A stretch of 64,000 bases of DNA from Aplectana chamaeleonis (taxonomy: Eukaryota; Nematoda; Chromadorea; Rhabditida; Cosmocercidae), in NCBI GenBank assembly GCA_029168955.1, contig JAPDOI010000213.1, forward strand, positions 864,501 to 928,500. The letters are read 5' to 3'. Of this stretch, positions 10,833-20,905 are shown piece after piece. Position 1 is the stretch's first letter, and each line of letters opens with the position of its first letter. The notes below the pieces were generated by a model, which ran no database searches, was not told the origin of the DNA, and worked only from the letters and a program-made list of their open reading frames with translations. Both the position numbers and the translations under genes were made by a program.

Positions 10833-11100
10833 CGCCACGTAGTCCTATCGAGCATGCAACGTGCTGCTGCGTGGGAAACGGGGGATAGACAAGGGTTTTG
10901 TCTCTCTACGCCACGTAGTCTTATCGAACAGGCCACGTGCTGCAGCGTGGGAGATAGGGTGCGGCAAATGGTTTTGCCTCGCTGCGCCACGTAGTGCTAT
11001 CAAACAGGCCACGTGCTGCCGATTGGGAAATGGGAGTGCGGCAAGGCTTTTGTCTCTCTGCGCCACGTAGTCCTATCGAACAGGCCACGTGCTTCTCGGA
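10833..11100. repeat. 76-bp tandem repeat, left arm
   Basis: CGCCACGTAGTCCTATCG recurs at 10833, 10909, 10985 and 11061, a period of exactly 76 bp. Each unit also holds GGCCACGTGCTGC and a GGTTTTG-TCTCTCT stretch. CACGTG (E-box/PmlI word) is found in most units. Mirror-image units occupy 11235-11420 in the other arm. Frames through these units are open but have no recognisable protein. Confidence 0.85.
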
Positions 11101-11234
11101 TCGGCACGTGTTGCTACGGAAGTTCTTTTCAACTCGACTACTCAGGGAGGCGGGGGTCCCATTCGGCCACGATAGGCTTTCGATTCGGGTACCTAGTCGA
11201 GTTGAAAGGAATTTTTGCGGAAGCACGTGCTGCT

Positions 11235-11420
11235 CCGAGGAGCACGTGGCCTGTTCGATAGGACTACGTGGCGCAGAGAGACAAAACCCTTGCTGCACCC
11301 CCATTTCCCACGCTAAAGCACGTGGCTTGATCAATAGGAGCACGTGGCCCAGACATGCAAAACCTTCTCCGAACCCCCGTTTCCCACGCAGCAGCACGTG
11401 GCCTGTTCGATATGAGCACT
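11235..11420. repeat. 76-bp tandem repeat, right arm (inverted)
   Basis: Inverted units of the left-arm 76-bp repeat are seen as GCACGTGGCC, TTCGATAGGAC, TACGTGGCGCAGAGAGAC and CCCATTTCCCACG. The number of units differs from the left arm, so the arms have evolved separately since the foldback formed. Confidence 0.75.
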
Positions 11421-11479
11421 GGGGGCGGGCTCCAACACCTTCAATGGGAGCGGGTCTCCCCCCAACAAGGATACGGTCC

Positions 11480-11696
11480 AAGTCACGGACCGCAGTAGGG
11501 GATCACCCCCACAGCAGTCCGCGGCAGGAACATCACCTTCGCCACGGTCGACAGCGAGGAAGCTTCCCTCGCCGAGGACTGTGGGAGGAGACCCCTTAGC
11601 GGTTCAAAAATCGTCAAGAAAGTGACTCGTAGTCACCTTCCAGGAGCGGCCCAAAAGGCGCACTGCGCTCTCTTTGGGATCGAGCCCCTTATATAC
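11480..11696 (-). ncRNA. TATA-plus-hairpin module, copy 2 (candidate structured RNA)
   Basis: Read on the minus strand: a TATATAA-type box at 11689-11695, a hairpin at 11618-11641 (GGTGACT-ACG-AGTCAC), ATTTTTGAA at 11603-11611, then a GCGAGG/CCTCGC hairpin near 11558-11576 and G+C-rich sequence containing GGACTGCTGTGG. Order and spacing match copy 1 (TATA to first stem about 54 bp). Stem 2 is GCGAGGGAAGC-TTCCTCGC here but GCGATGGGA-GG-TCCCTCGC in copy 1, so pairing is kept despite changes. Confidence 0.4.
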
Positions 11697-12104
11697 GTGC
11701 TGTGCGGCCGACATGCGCCGGGTCAGTTCTGAAGCGATCGATCAACGTGTTCAATCATGGGCATTGTGGCTCGTTCGTCGTCCAAGCTTATCGTAGTCGA
11801 ATCGAAAGCGTATCGTGGCCCAGTGGAACGGCTATGACTGGCGCCACGTGCTTCTCACTTGGACGACGATTAGGCTACGTGGCGCAAGGAAATTACGTGG
11901 CCATATCGTCGTCCGACCGCTTTGTAGTCGAGTCGAAAGCCAATCGTGGCCGAATAGAACCCCCCCGACTCCCTGAGTAGGTACCCAATTAGAAAGCCTA
12001 TCGCGGCCGCATCGGACCCCCGACTCTCTGAGTAAATCTTCTCAAACCACGCCTTTGTCGACCGACTCACGTGGACTGACGCGTTGTCTTGTTTTAAAAC
12101 AAGC

Positions 12105-13272
12105 TCCCCTCTATCCTGCTATGTGAGGAAATGCAAGAGATGGCACCTGAGCATGAGCTGGTACTCAACGGACCCTGTATGATCTCAAAAACGCTTTCAC
12201 TGCGGAAAGCTTCCCAAACCATGGCAGTACCACCTCCGAAGTTCCACTTGCTGAAGAACATGAGTTCCTTCCGCAGGTCCCTCTAGTAATAGCCGTATAA
12301 ATAGGAACCATCCAAGTTAAACTTCCTTCCGTCGGAAAATATTACTTAAACGCCAATTGTTACAAAAACTGCTCCAGTGTGACCTGAAAAAAAACTTAGG
12401 GTCACCTTGGACCAGTCCCTCTTAGCGAACTGTAGCCGTGCTACCTTGTGAGTTCCAGTGAGGCGGGGGGAGGGTCGGAGACCACGATCTAGGATGTTTC
12501 TATTTTGTCGAATAGCCCTCCAGACAGCCATTTTGAGACAGACTGCAAAAATTCAGCTCGAACTTAAAGGCATCGCTCGCGCTGAAAATCACTCACCGTT
12601 TTTTTTGAGTTTGAAGCGTTGGTTGGGTCCGCCTGAGAACGTGGGTAGAGTTTCTCGGGTCACCGACGCATCATTGGGAAGATATGGGTGATCGAATGCC
12701 TCGAATTCCACCAAAAGAGGCCGGCCTTCTGACAGCCATGTGGCATAAACTAAAAAAGAAAGAAGCTTCTCAACAAGCTATATCGCGTAAATGAGTGGAA
12801 GTTGATGTATCATTTGTTGATAAGCTACCTTCTTCTCTCATTTGAGGTCACATGGCTGTCGGAAGGCCGGCCCCTATTGGTGGGATTCGAGGCATTCGAT
12901 CACCCATATCTTCCCAATGATGCGTCGGTGACTCGAAAAACTCTACTCAAGTGCTCAGGCGGGCCCAGCCAATGATTCAAACTCAGAAAACGATGAGTGG
13001 TTTTCAGCCCGTACGATGCCTTTAAGTGGCCGTTAGAGTCAAATTGGAAACAAGTCGACCAACACGACGAATATCTTGTTCAGACAGCCTCTTTGGGCTT
13101 CCGGACTTCGCCTTTCTTCATAGGAATCAGGATCGCGCAGATACCTGACGACAACTTCCGATGAACGCCTGAGTATCTTGGCGATCTTCCGGTTGCTCAT
13201 TTCTGCGATATTCAGGGCACGTATTTGTGCTTGCAGCTCACTCTCCGAGAGGGAGCTGCAACCACGGGGCAT
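12105..13272 (-). pseudogene. Tc3/mariner-type transposase pseudogene
   Basis: Starting at 13272, the minus strand encodes MPRGCSSLSESELQAQIRAL and then NRKIAKILRRS and VVVRYLRDPDSYEER. This is the N-terminal helix-turn-helix pattern of Tc3-like transposases. After a frameshift near 13100 the frame continues as SPKRLSEQDIRRVGRLVSN. A 454-bp element interrupts it, and homology resumes at 12531 with TVWRAIRQNRNI, then RLTGTHKVARLQFAKRD. Further down another frame gives FSDGRKFNLDG and KWNFGGGTAMVWEAF, the region around the first catalytic Asp. Several frameshifts and stops show it is dead. The C-terminal part is missing. Confidence 0.85.
12568..13021. mobile_element. 454-bp TTAA-flanked element with about 190-bp arms
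   Basis: The ends are AGGCATCG and CGATGCCT. TTAA occurs at 12564-12567 and 13022-13025. Arms of about 180-190 bp (12568-12745 and 12847-13021) match at roughly 85-90%; shared words include GATATGGGTGATCGAATGCC. It lies inside the Tc3-like transposase pseudogene, with transposase-coding sequence on both sides, so it inserted into that gene. Confidence 0.9.
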
Positions 13273-13534
13273 TTGTAATACAAGTTACAGACCGTTGCAC
13301 CAAATTATCCAACCGTTGAAACGGGGAACTTGACCATGAAAATTTGAAGTTTTTTCGGACTGTTTATAGTGCGTCCATGCTTTTAAAGCAGTATTTTGCT
13401 GTTTGAAGAAAAATGAACTAATTTTTTCTCACTTATGACACTGAGATGTTGTACAGTAGGGTTTCCGAACGCGACGAGTTTATTGGTATTGATATCTCTT
13501 GCAACCGATCCCATTCAGATCGAATAACGACATC

Positions 13535-13568
13535 TTAGAGGGTGCGTCTACACTTTTGAAACGCACTG
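13535..13568 (-). mobile_element. Probable 5' terminal repeat of the Tc3-like element
   Basis: Read on the minus strand, TA at 13569-13570 is followed by CAGTGCGTTTCAAAAGTG. The TA-CAGTG start and the position about 300 bp upstream of the transposase start are what Tc1/Tc3 elements show. The matching far end was not found, probably because it was lost near the foldback at about 12045. Confidence 0.5.
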
Positions 13569-13885
13569 TACTTTGCTGCAGCTGGCAGCAGTAAAAGCAT
13601 AAAAAACGTGTCAGAAATTGCAAGAATACTTGCAGATGTTGAAATTCCAGCGAATCACTGCCGTTGCAAGCCATTGACCCTATGAACTTATACCCGATTG
13701 TTCTGCAGGTGAGCTCGAATTTGAAAGATTGTTACACCAGGGTAATTTAAAGGATATATGTACCTCATGAAAGTCCTCACCACTTAGAGGAATTTTCTGG
13801 GAATTTGAAGCAAAATTACCGGGAAATCATCGCGAAAATGACGGAATAACACAGCCATCATTGCAGTGAGGGCGTCCTAGTGCAG

Positions 13886-13965
13886 CAGTGGAATAGCTCA
13901 GTCGATAAGCAACGGACTATAGAGCGATGGATTAGTAAAGGTTGATGGTTCAAATCTCGGTAAGC
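13886..13965 (+). tRNA. tRNA-like head (pseudogene or SINE)
   Basis: TAGCTCAGTCGATAAGC at about 13894 resembles an A box, and GGTTCAAATCTCGG at 13947 a B box, at tRNA-like spacing. I could not build a full cloverleaf with a good acceptor stem. A tRNA pseudogene or the head of a short interspersed element is more likely than a working gene. Confidence 0.35.
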
Positions 13966-13977
13966 AGTGCCGAAAAT

Positions 13978-14088
13978 CGCGGTAGATTCGCGGCAGGATC
14001 CAGGCATCGCCGCATTTTTTCCTGGTTGGTGCAGCGGGATTTCGGCGGAATCTAAGCAATGATTTGATTTTGCCGCGAATCTGCCGAG
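13978..14088. repeat. Inverted repeat next to tRNA-like head
   Basis: CGCGGTAGATTCGCGGCA (13978-13995) faces TGCCGCGAATCTGCCGAG (14071-14088), with one or two mismatches. Smaller self-complementary words lie between them. It could be a small MITE or the body of the adjacent SINE-like unit. Confidence 0.6.
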
Positions 14089-14095
14089 AGACTGT

Positions 14096-14594
14096 CGCTA
14101 CGGCTCCGGTCCGGCGCCGAGGCCGCACGTCTCCGATGAGTTCTCGATAGAATCCAGAAATTTCCTTGCAGACTTGGAAGGTTTCATTGCTTTCGGAATT
14201 TTTTTTACAAGCCTCCTGTGATCTTCTCGAATAATAACCTTGTTTATTCGGGTTTAAGTCCCAATACACAGAGATGCAGTAGGAAACCCGTCTTTTTCAG
14301 TTCAAATTATACCCTAGACCGCTCTGTTTGACTAGAATACCCCGAAGTTTCGAACTGCAAAAGACGGCTATTCCATACAAAGGCAGTATTCACGAAAAAA
14401 TGGAAGTCGAGTTTCCACCTGAAATCGAATGCACCGAGATCCATAGCAACAATAATGGCTGAAGAACGGCTATAAACGAAAAATCGATAGCCCTTTACGG
14501 CTATCAAGATTGCTTGTGTTATGCCCGCACCGCCCACTCGCTCAACAGCCAACAAGGAAATGGGCGGCTAAGGAATAGCGTATACAAGTTACAG
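14096..14594. other. No feature recognised
   Basis: There are small frames only, and no convincing repeat was found by eye. Confidence 0.3.
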
Positions 14595-15168
14595 CTCAGG
14601 TACTAAGGGCGACGGCCGGCGAACCTCTATGCCGAAAACGACGGCCGGCGCCCCACATTTGGGGGGTGCCGGCCAGCGGCGAACCATGCTGCATGCGACG
14701 CGTACGCAGCGCGGATATTGGCTCGCCCGCGAACCACAAAACACGCCACGCCATCTTCAATTCGGCCGGTTGGAAAGACAACTGATAAAGTTCACGACTG
14801 ATCACGTCGTAACGTGGCTATCACGTGCACAGCCGGTATAAAAGGCGCCTCATCTCACTAAAGTAGTCATTCGGCATTCTGATGCCGGCCCTGGAAGGTG
14901 ACTTCGAATCACTCTCCGGAGGCTAGCACATTTTTGACCGTTGAGGAGATAGGGGTATCCCCACGGCTGGGGGGGGGGGCGGCTTTCGCCGCTATCCGCG
15001 GAGAGGGTGGTTTCTCTCCGCAGACTGCGGCGGACCGAGGCGGGGCGTTTATTCGCCGTGGGGCCGGGGTGACATGCTTGCGGTAAACAATAATACAAAT
15101 AATGCTGGAGGACGGAGACCGCGGGCCAGCTGGGAAAGGTTCGCCGGCCGTCGTCCTGAGTACCTGAG
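14595..15168. mobile_element. 574-bp TIR element carrying module copy 3
   Basis: CTCAGGTACTAAGG with GCGACGGCCGGCGAACC at the left (14595-14625) faces its near-complement at 15138-15168 (GGTTCGCCGGCCGTCG, CCTGAGTACCTGAG). GACGGCCGGCG is repeated again at about 14640. The interior contains a TATA box and the hairpin module that also occurs in the foldback arms. No target duplication could be assigned with confidence. Confidence 0.7.
14837..15080 (+). ncRNA. TATA-plus-hairpin module, copy 3 (candidate structured RNA)
   Basis: TATAAAA at 14837 is followed by a hairpin at 14893-14917 (GGAAGGTGACTTCGAATCACTCTCC) and ATTTTTGAC at 14930. Next come a short hairpin GCGGC-TTTC-GCCGC at 14979-14992 and a perfect 8-bp stem, GCGGAGAG (14998-15005) facing CTCTCCGC (15014-15021), followed by AGACTGC. 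This is the same order as copies 1 and 2 and is much diverged in sequence outside the first hairpin, yet the stems are present. Upstream are CACGTG and AACGTGGC words. Confidence 0.4.
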
Positions 15169-15823
15169 AGGGTCGTAAAGGGCCATTTCTGGATCGTTTT
15201 TAGCCGTTCTTTCGCCATTATTATTGCGACAGACCCCGGTAACCTTGATTTCCGGTGACAACTCAAAGGCAGTTTTTATCGTGAAAACTGTTTTCAAGCG
15301 AAGCGGTCCCGAGACTATGTTCAAAAGGTTACTTATTTTCCATCACCGAGAAATGCTAGTGTTTTGACAGGTTCGCCCCAGACTTCCTGATTGGACACGT
15401 TGGTACAACATTTTGCATCAGCTATTCTCTGTAAAACGTCGTGATTCTAACGACTCATGGCGCGAGCGGCGCGCGCGACTCTGCTCCCTCCGTCTGTCAT
15501 GCGCTCTCTCGCTGTCTCTAGCCTCCGCTTCGCACCAGCACGCGTAGAAACCATGGGAATTTCGCGGTTTTGTAACCTTTATCTGCCAGTAAAACTTACA
15601 AGAAAAGTCACAAACATCAAATAGTGGACGTGTGGAATTTTCAGTACTTCACAGCGTCGGCAAAACATTAACCTTTTGACGTTATAATCGACTGGACCCG
15701 ACTGTAATTCGTGATGCGAAATACAGATGAACTCGTCATTTTTTTGTGTACTGAGACACTCGAATATAAGATTAAAAGGATTATCGTTCAAATTATAAGT
15801 TCAAAAAATCTCGATTTTAGGTT
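15169..15823. other. No feature recognised
   Basis: A G+C-rich pyrimidine stretch (about 15450-15540, CTCTCTCGCTGTCTCT) and otherwise unremarkable sequence. Confidence 0.3.
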
Positions 15824-15916
15824 CAAAAGGGAGGGCAGCAAAACTGCCAAGGGCAGCATAGAGGCAGCACGTGCTGCTCGGGAAGCAGCTCTTCCCCTCG
15901 TGCTGCATTCCCTAAC
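15824..15916. repeat. CAGCACGTGCTG palindrome cluster
   Basis: GCAGCACGTGCTGC (15864-15877) is a perfect 14-bp palindrome. It sits within several further GGCAGC/GCTGC words that allow the segment to fold. It may be a small degraded foldback. Confidence 0.5.
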
Positions 15917-16084
15917 TTAAACGAGTTGAAACCTATTGTGCTCCATTACTACCTCGCGGTCATATGAGTGAGTCCTGGCTCAGAAGCGCGTCGTATGCTT
16001 CCCTTGGAAATTAGCGTCTTTAGCGTTGAGTCTTTCCGGGGTCACGCTTCGCCCTGTGATAGGTACCATCCCGCCCTTACTCAG

Positions 16085-16600
16085 GCAAACTGATATTAGC
16101 AAGGGACTAGCAAAAGTCCAGTCTCCGCCCCATTTTATACGATGCAGGCTCAAGGCCGATCAAGGGAGCACTGCTGCTAGGTGTGTGGTCGCACGTGATT
16201 GGTCGGGGGCGTGTCTGTCCATTAGAGATTCAGACTCCCTTGCTGATTCGGAATGACCACCGCTCGACATCTACTCCCTTGCTCTTGCAGCGCTAGACGA
16301 GGCATCGCGATGATGTCGTAACCCCACCCACTCTGCGCTGTGATTGGTTCGATTAGCACATTTCCCTTGCTGCTGTCACAGTTCAGCCCCTTGCTAATTC
16401 CGAATTTGGGGAGGTATCCCCTTGCTAATATTGTTTTCGGAACCGCCAATAGGAAGAGTTCACCTCCTTGATGCTTTTGTTTCTCCTATTCCTTGATATT
16501 CCCTTGAACTTGCAACGCTCTCCTTCCTATGACCTCTGGCCCCTTGATGTTGGTAGAGGGGTCCCGCAGCGAATTCGGCTTTGCGATCCCCTTGCTGCTG
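16085..16600. repeat. CCCTTGC word cluster 1
   Basis: CCCTTG(C/A), often CCCCTTGCTAAT or CTCCCTTGCTG, occurs about ten times in 520 bp, with the reverse form GCAAGGGA at the left edge. Spacing is irregular, about 25-100 bp. A second dense cluster lies at 26510-26885, and isolated copies at 17200 and 23146. The role is unknown. Confidence 0.65.
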
Positions 16601-16868
16601 GAGTAAACCGAAAAAAAATCGATGATATGCACCATTGATCAGCGTCGTGTGATGTCATCCTGTTCTAATCAACCTTCTTCTGTTCTAATGTTTAATCTTC
16701 TTTATTATTTCTGGGCAAATCCGGTTTCTGTAGGTAGGCTTGTGAAATATTCATGTTTTGTGGAAATCCGTATTGTTCCCATCCCCCATTTGACCGGAGA
16801 AAAGTGGTTTGATTTTAATGAAGTGATTTAAATGGCTTGAATTTGCTGAACTGAGCAAGAATTTGGGG

Positions 16869-17042
16869 GCTATCGCGGGGTAGGGGACTGTGGTATCGTA
16901 CGTGGCCACGCCCATTTTCCGGCTCGGCAAACGACTTTCCTGATTCTGGAGGGAGAGAGGTTAGGAGCTTGAATTGCGCGGCGGCACGTTTAAATGGGCG
17001 TGTCAAATACGATACCACAGTAGATCACCCCCTCCGAATAGC
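16869..17042. mobile_element. 174-bp MITE (CTGTGGTATCGTA family), copy 1
   Basis: The left arm contains ACTGTGGTATCGTACGTGGC and CACGCCCATTTTCC. The right arm is its complement with ATGGGCGTG and TACGATACCACAGTAG. A second copy is at 48248-48433. No coding capacity. Confidence 0.75.
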
Positions 17043-18489
17043 GGTATAGAGCTTCGAGCCCGATCGGCTCGTAACTCTGAAACATAACTGTCGAAGTTAT
17101 AAAACATGTATACCTGTAATTTCCTGTCTGAGCAGATCGATACGTATGATTTGTTACGGAGCAGAACGCACCCCCAAAGCTCCATACTCGCACTCCCTCC
17201 CTTGCTGCGATGGCTTTAGAATCGTGTCAATGTCTTGTCTTGACTTGTCTTTGTCCTGACACGTCACGACCTGTTTACAATTGACGCTTCTCGAAAACTC
17301 CAAATGCACTAGGTTTCATCCGCGTACTCGACTTATTGATCAACCACTCCTTGAGTCTTTTTCTCTTCTCTTGTCTTGTGTGTCTTTTTGAGACTTTTTT
17401 GAGAGTCCCAAGAAGTCTAATATAATCAGAAGTGGCACTCTAGTCGCCACCAATATCACACAGACCACCGACGAAGCTTTAGTCTCCGTCAGATAGTTCT
17501 AGTGGCTGGTTACAAGAAATAAACTTGAATAAAATTCAAATTTTCTAGGATTTGAAATGACTTTAGATTTTCCAAAAAAATTGAATAAATAAAAATTTTT
17601 CCAATTCAAAAAATTGAAAGTTTCATAATGAATTAGATTTTGTTCCGGACCAAAAATTGAAACAATTTAGAAATGTCCTAGATTTGAAAAAAAATTTAAT
17701 TTCAGTGTTAGAAATAAACTTGAATTGGATTCATATTTTTCAAAAAAAGTCTTGAAAAGACCGATTTCATGGCTTTCACAATTTATCTAATAAGTTTCTA
17801 AAAATAAGTTGTGTTGTGTACACTCGAGAGCGCATTATTTTTCCCAGTTAGCTTTCATATGAAGACCACATGGAGAAGAGTGAACTTCGCGGGTGGTCTT
17901 TGTGATAGTCCTGTGAAGACTAATTTTGTGAAGACGTTATGTGAGGCTCACATACATAGAATATGATAATTGAAATAGAACTAGACAAACGGCGCGGCTA
18001 ACTTCACGCGCATTTATATTTGAATTTCCTTGCATCTATTCTTATATTCAGGTTTATTAGTTACCTAAATCTCGTTTGTGAGTCAGTTGCCTTTGTGGTT
18101 GAATCTAATGACATCATGCACATTGATTACTAGCCCAGATACCTGTAAGTGGCGGGAGGCTACATATGTCCTAGGATCACACTCTGGTAGGGCCCTTATC
18201 TTATCCATTCAGTCGCTCGTTGCCACAAAACATTGTCGAATGTCATGTGCAGCTGAACCACTTAATACCAAAGAATCCTCTTTTTTTACGTTGCTGGTCA
18301 GTCCTAAGTGGTTTTATGACAACGGCGGTCTCCTCTATTTGGGAACAGTGCGCCGAACAGACTGAGTGGCTACAATTCCATTAGCTCCAAACCTCCAAGT
18401 GCATTCTTACTTGCCACTAATTTAGTTGCCGTTAATGGAGTTTTTCCATTCATTGTGTTGTTTTTGGCATCAGTTTTTGTTTCGTTTCA
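17043..18489. other. A/T-rich spacer
   Basis: TGTCTTGTCTTGACTTGTC-type low-complexity sequence lies at about 17228-17260, followed by A/T-rich sequence with repeated AATTTGAA-like words (17510-17780). The frame at 18078-18365 has no recognised domain. It may belong to the body of the retroposon whose tail follows. Confidence 0.35.
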
Positions 18490-18549
18490 TTTCTTGCCGT
18501 ATTGTGCACGCCGGTGACGGCGTACAAATAAATAAATAAATAAATAAAA
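18490..18549 (+). mobile_element. 3' tail of a non-LTR retroposon or SINE
   Basis: The hairpin ACGCCGGTGACGGCGT is followed directly by ACAAATAAATAAATAAATAA. A hairpin with an (AAAT)n tail is a common 3' end of RTE-like retroposons. A similar end lies at 37935-37980. No reverse transcriptase was seen upstream. Confidence 0.5.
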
Positions 18550-19963
18550 TATTCCTTAGTTTCTCACCTGAAATTTTCAATTGTTTTTTAGGTCGAAACT
18601 AGAAAAAGGATATTTTACGCTCTCAATGTTACATGTAAACTGATTGTTTTTTTAATAGATTTTGCGAAGTTTTTCAAAAAGTTGGGACTCATGTTCAAGA
18701 GCTCTTTCGTTCCTTTTATATCTGACGACTTCAACTAGGCTAACTATTTAAGTCATGGAATGTCTAGGCGGAACGTTGTCTGTTCCTGATTTGGGGTCAA
18801 CATTTCAATGATTTCTTTTTTATAGAATATGGTGCAGCCGAGCAACACGGACGACTTGGACTTTGTTCTAGACCGCATGCCAATTTAGCATCCTGCACCC
18901 GTTATGGAGACGTTTTCAAGTAAGTGAATTATCGGCCGATAAATTCTATGTATTTTTACGATGTACTACCTATTTGGACAATATGATTTCCTCAATTAAA
19001 GTAAGAACCATTTGACGGCATATTGCCCCCCAAGAGTTGTTTCTTTTTTTTCAGATTTTCTGCTAGGGGGAGGGAAATCTCGCTACGATAATAATGTGCA
19101 GTATCTCTAAAATCCACCGATACCTTCCGCAACTTCTAAGAAATCGCCTAAATTTCTAATTGTCACAGTTCTGCGGAAAAGCTGTCTTAAGCCTGTAGTT
19201 TACTTCATCTGCAATCTTCCCTTGGGGCTTACCAAAGAATTACGGAAAATCAATAACTCTGCCTGAAATCGCTCGCGCGTTTGGCCTACATGTACTCAAT
19301 TGCAAAGCTCGTCCAGAGAGATGTGGTCAGGGTCAAGCAGACCGTTGTCTCGTACTTCCAATAATGTAGGTATCGCTGGGTGAAAAAAATATTTTCAAAA
19401 AATGTCGTGAATTTTCGATTTCAATTTAATTTTCAGGTGAAATTTTCAAACAATTTGTGTTTTCGAATTTTCAAGAAATTTTTTTTGCGTTTTTTTCACG
19501 TATCCCACCTTTGCCTCGTGGGACAGCAACCGCCTGACCATGGGCTTGGCCCTTGGCTTTCCGTTTAAAGAGGAGTGGCACATGGTCTCTCTGCGGGTGC
19601 TTGGGGCTTGTTTTCTTTCAATATCTGTCTGGAGGAATTGAGATTTCCCACATGTCAAAATACATGGGGAGAGGGTCAAAATTCATGTTACAGGGTTCTG
19701 AGTTTCATATGGGTATGTAGCGGGCAACTCCTCTATAGCACCTGCCAAGTGCTTGACACTATGTTTTCCTAGTAAGCAAAGTAGACGGGGAAACCACATG
19801 TGGCCGCGTCTGCTAAGGTAAACCAAGAGCCACACCCCTTTGGACTCCGGAGGTATCGGAATCCCAGAGTTGCGCGTGGGCGGGCTTAATCCAAATCTGG
19901 TGCACGCTTTGCGCGCGCCACAATTCACGTACCGAAACTGCAAACATGTGCCCAAAGGGCAAA
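18550..19963. other. Spacer, possible degraded repeat pieces
   Basis: A/T-rich with no credible gene. Words at 19620-19760 (GAGGAATTGAGATTT, CACCTGCCAAGTGC) resemble the interior of the AGGCACAG element family, suggesting a decayed copy just outside the next element. Confidence 0.35.
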
Positions 19964-20905
19964 AGGCACAGAACACCCAAAAAATTATTTTCTAGATTTC
20001 ATGCTTTTCTTGGAGGGTCACACGCAGTGGTATCCCTGAAATCGTCCAAGACCCCCTATGAACAGAGTTATGGCTCCTTAAACATGCCTATATTTTGAGG
20101 GTGAAAAATTGATGGACGAGTTGTATCAGGCCTGTATTTCTCTTAATTCGTGATCGTTACGCGAGTGCAACCCAGGATAAGGAGACAGCCCGGTTATGGG
20201 GTGAAGAACGGAGGCTCGTTGGAATTCATCCATCCATAAAGCCGCTATTGAGATCGAAAATCAGGAAGGGGTCCGGGCCTGTGGTGGTGAGCGAAGGAGG
20301 TTGGGCCTGTGGTGTATAGTTGTACACAAACGAAATTTTCGAAAGATTTTTCTTCTCGTTCGTTTTCGTTCGCTCGAAATTTCGTCGAACGAAACGTTTT
20401 CAAATTTCGTTCGTTCGAAAATGTTTCGAACGAAATTTGAAAAATTCGTTCGAAACAATTTGAAACAATTGAAAAATTTTCGTTTGTTCGAAATCCGATT
20501 TTTCGAATTTTTCGAAATTCGTTCGTTCGGAATACTTTTCGAACGAATTTCGAAAAAATTCGAAATTTCCGACAATTTCTAAGAAATTTCGAAATTTTCG
20601 ACAAATTTCGAAAAAAATACGAATTTTTCGAAAAAATCAAAATTTCGATTAGTTTCGAATTTCGTTCGTTCGTTCGAAATTTTTTCGAACGAAATTTTTC
20701 ATTTTCGTTCGTTCAAAAATATTTCGAACGAAAAAATTTCGATTTTCGTTCGTTATTTTTTCGGAAATTTTACAACTACACTGTGGTGGTCGCGTATATC
20801 TCGCTTTTTGAAGGAATTGAGATCTCGCACTTGGCATATGTTATACAGGTGGGGTCTACTACACAGTCAAATAAAAATCACGAAATTCATGTCTTAGGGT
20901 GTACC
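19964..20905. mobile_element. AGGCACAG-type element split by a hAT-like insertion
   Basis: It starts AGGCACAGAACACCC at 19964. Its interior matches the element at 28311-28793 in reverse orientation (GACGAGTTGT, CATCCATCCAT, GGGCCTGTGGTGG, TATATCTCGCTT, TTAGGGTGTAC). The right terminus is truncated near 20905. It is interrupted at 20315-20780. Without the insert it would be about 470 bp, like its relatives. Confidence 0.7.
20315..20780. mobile_element. hAT-like element with 8-bp target duplication
   Basis: CTGTGGTG is present immediately before (20307-20314) and after (20781-20788) the element. The related uninterrupted copy at 28430-28450 has a single one. The ends are TATAGTTGTA and TACAACTACA. 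The 466-bp interior is almost entirely iterated TTCGAA and CGTTCG words (AAATTTCGTTCG, TTCGAACGAA), which can fold into many hairpins. An 8-bp duplication points to hAT, although no transposase is present. Confidence 0.75.

Larger units (their letters stand above)
9738..11982. mobile_element. Large foldback element with CACGTG-rich arms
   Basis: The right arm (about 11185-11982) is the reverse complement of the left arm (about 9738-11140) once the TTAA-flanked insertion at 9984-10522 is removed. Shared landmarks from outside to centre are TCGGCCACGATAGGC, CATGATTGAACACGTTGATCG, a TATA box, a hairpin module, a G+C-rich stretch ending GGGCGGGGC-like, CACGTG-rich 76-bp repeats, and TTTCAACTCGACTA flanking the centre near 11165. 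A partial extra copy of the outer end lies at 11983-12032. No transposase frame is visible. Boundaries are approximate. Confidence 0.75.

Noticed and set aside
10921..11599. Overlapping frames of 186-201 codons on both strands
   Set aside because: They are products of the mirrored 76-bp repeats in the foldback. The sense and antisense frames are equally open.
20245..20640. 131-codon minus-strand frame
   Set aside because: It falls in the TTCGAA-palindrome interior of the hAT-like insert, so it is low complexity.
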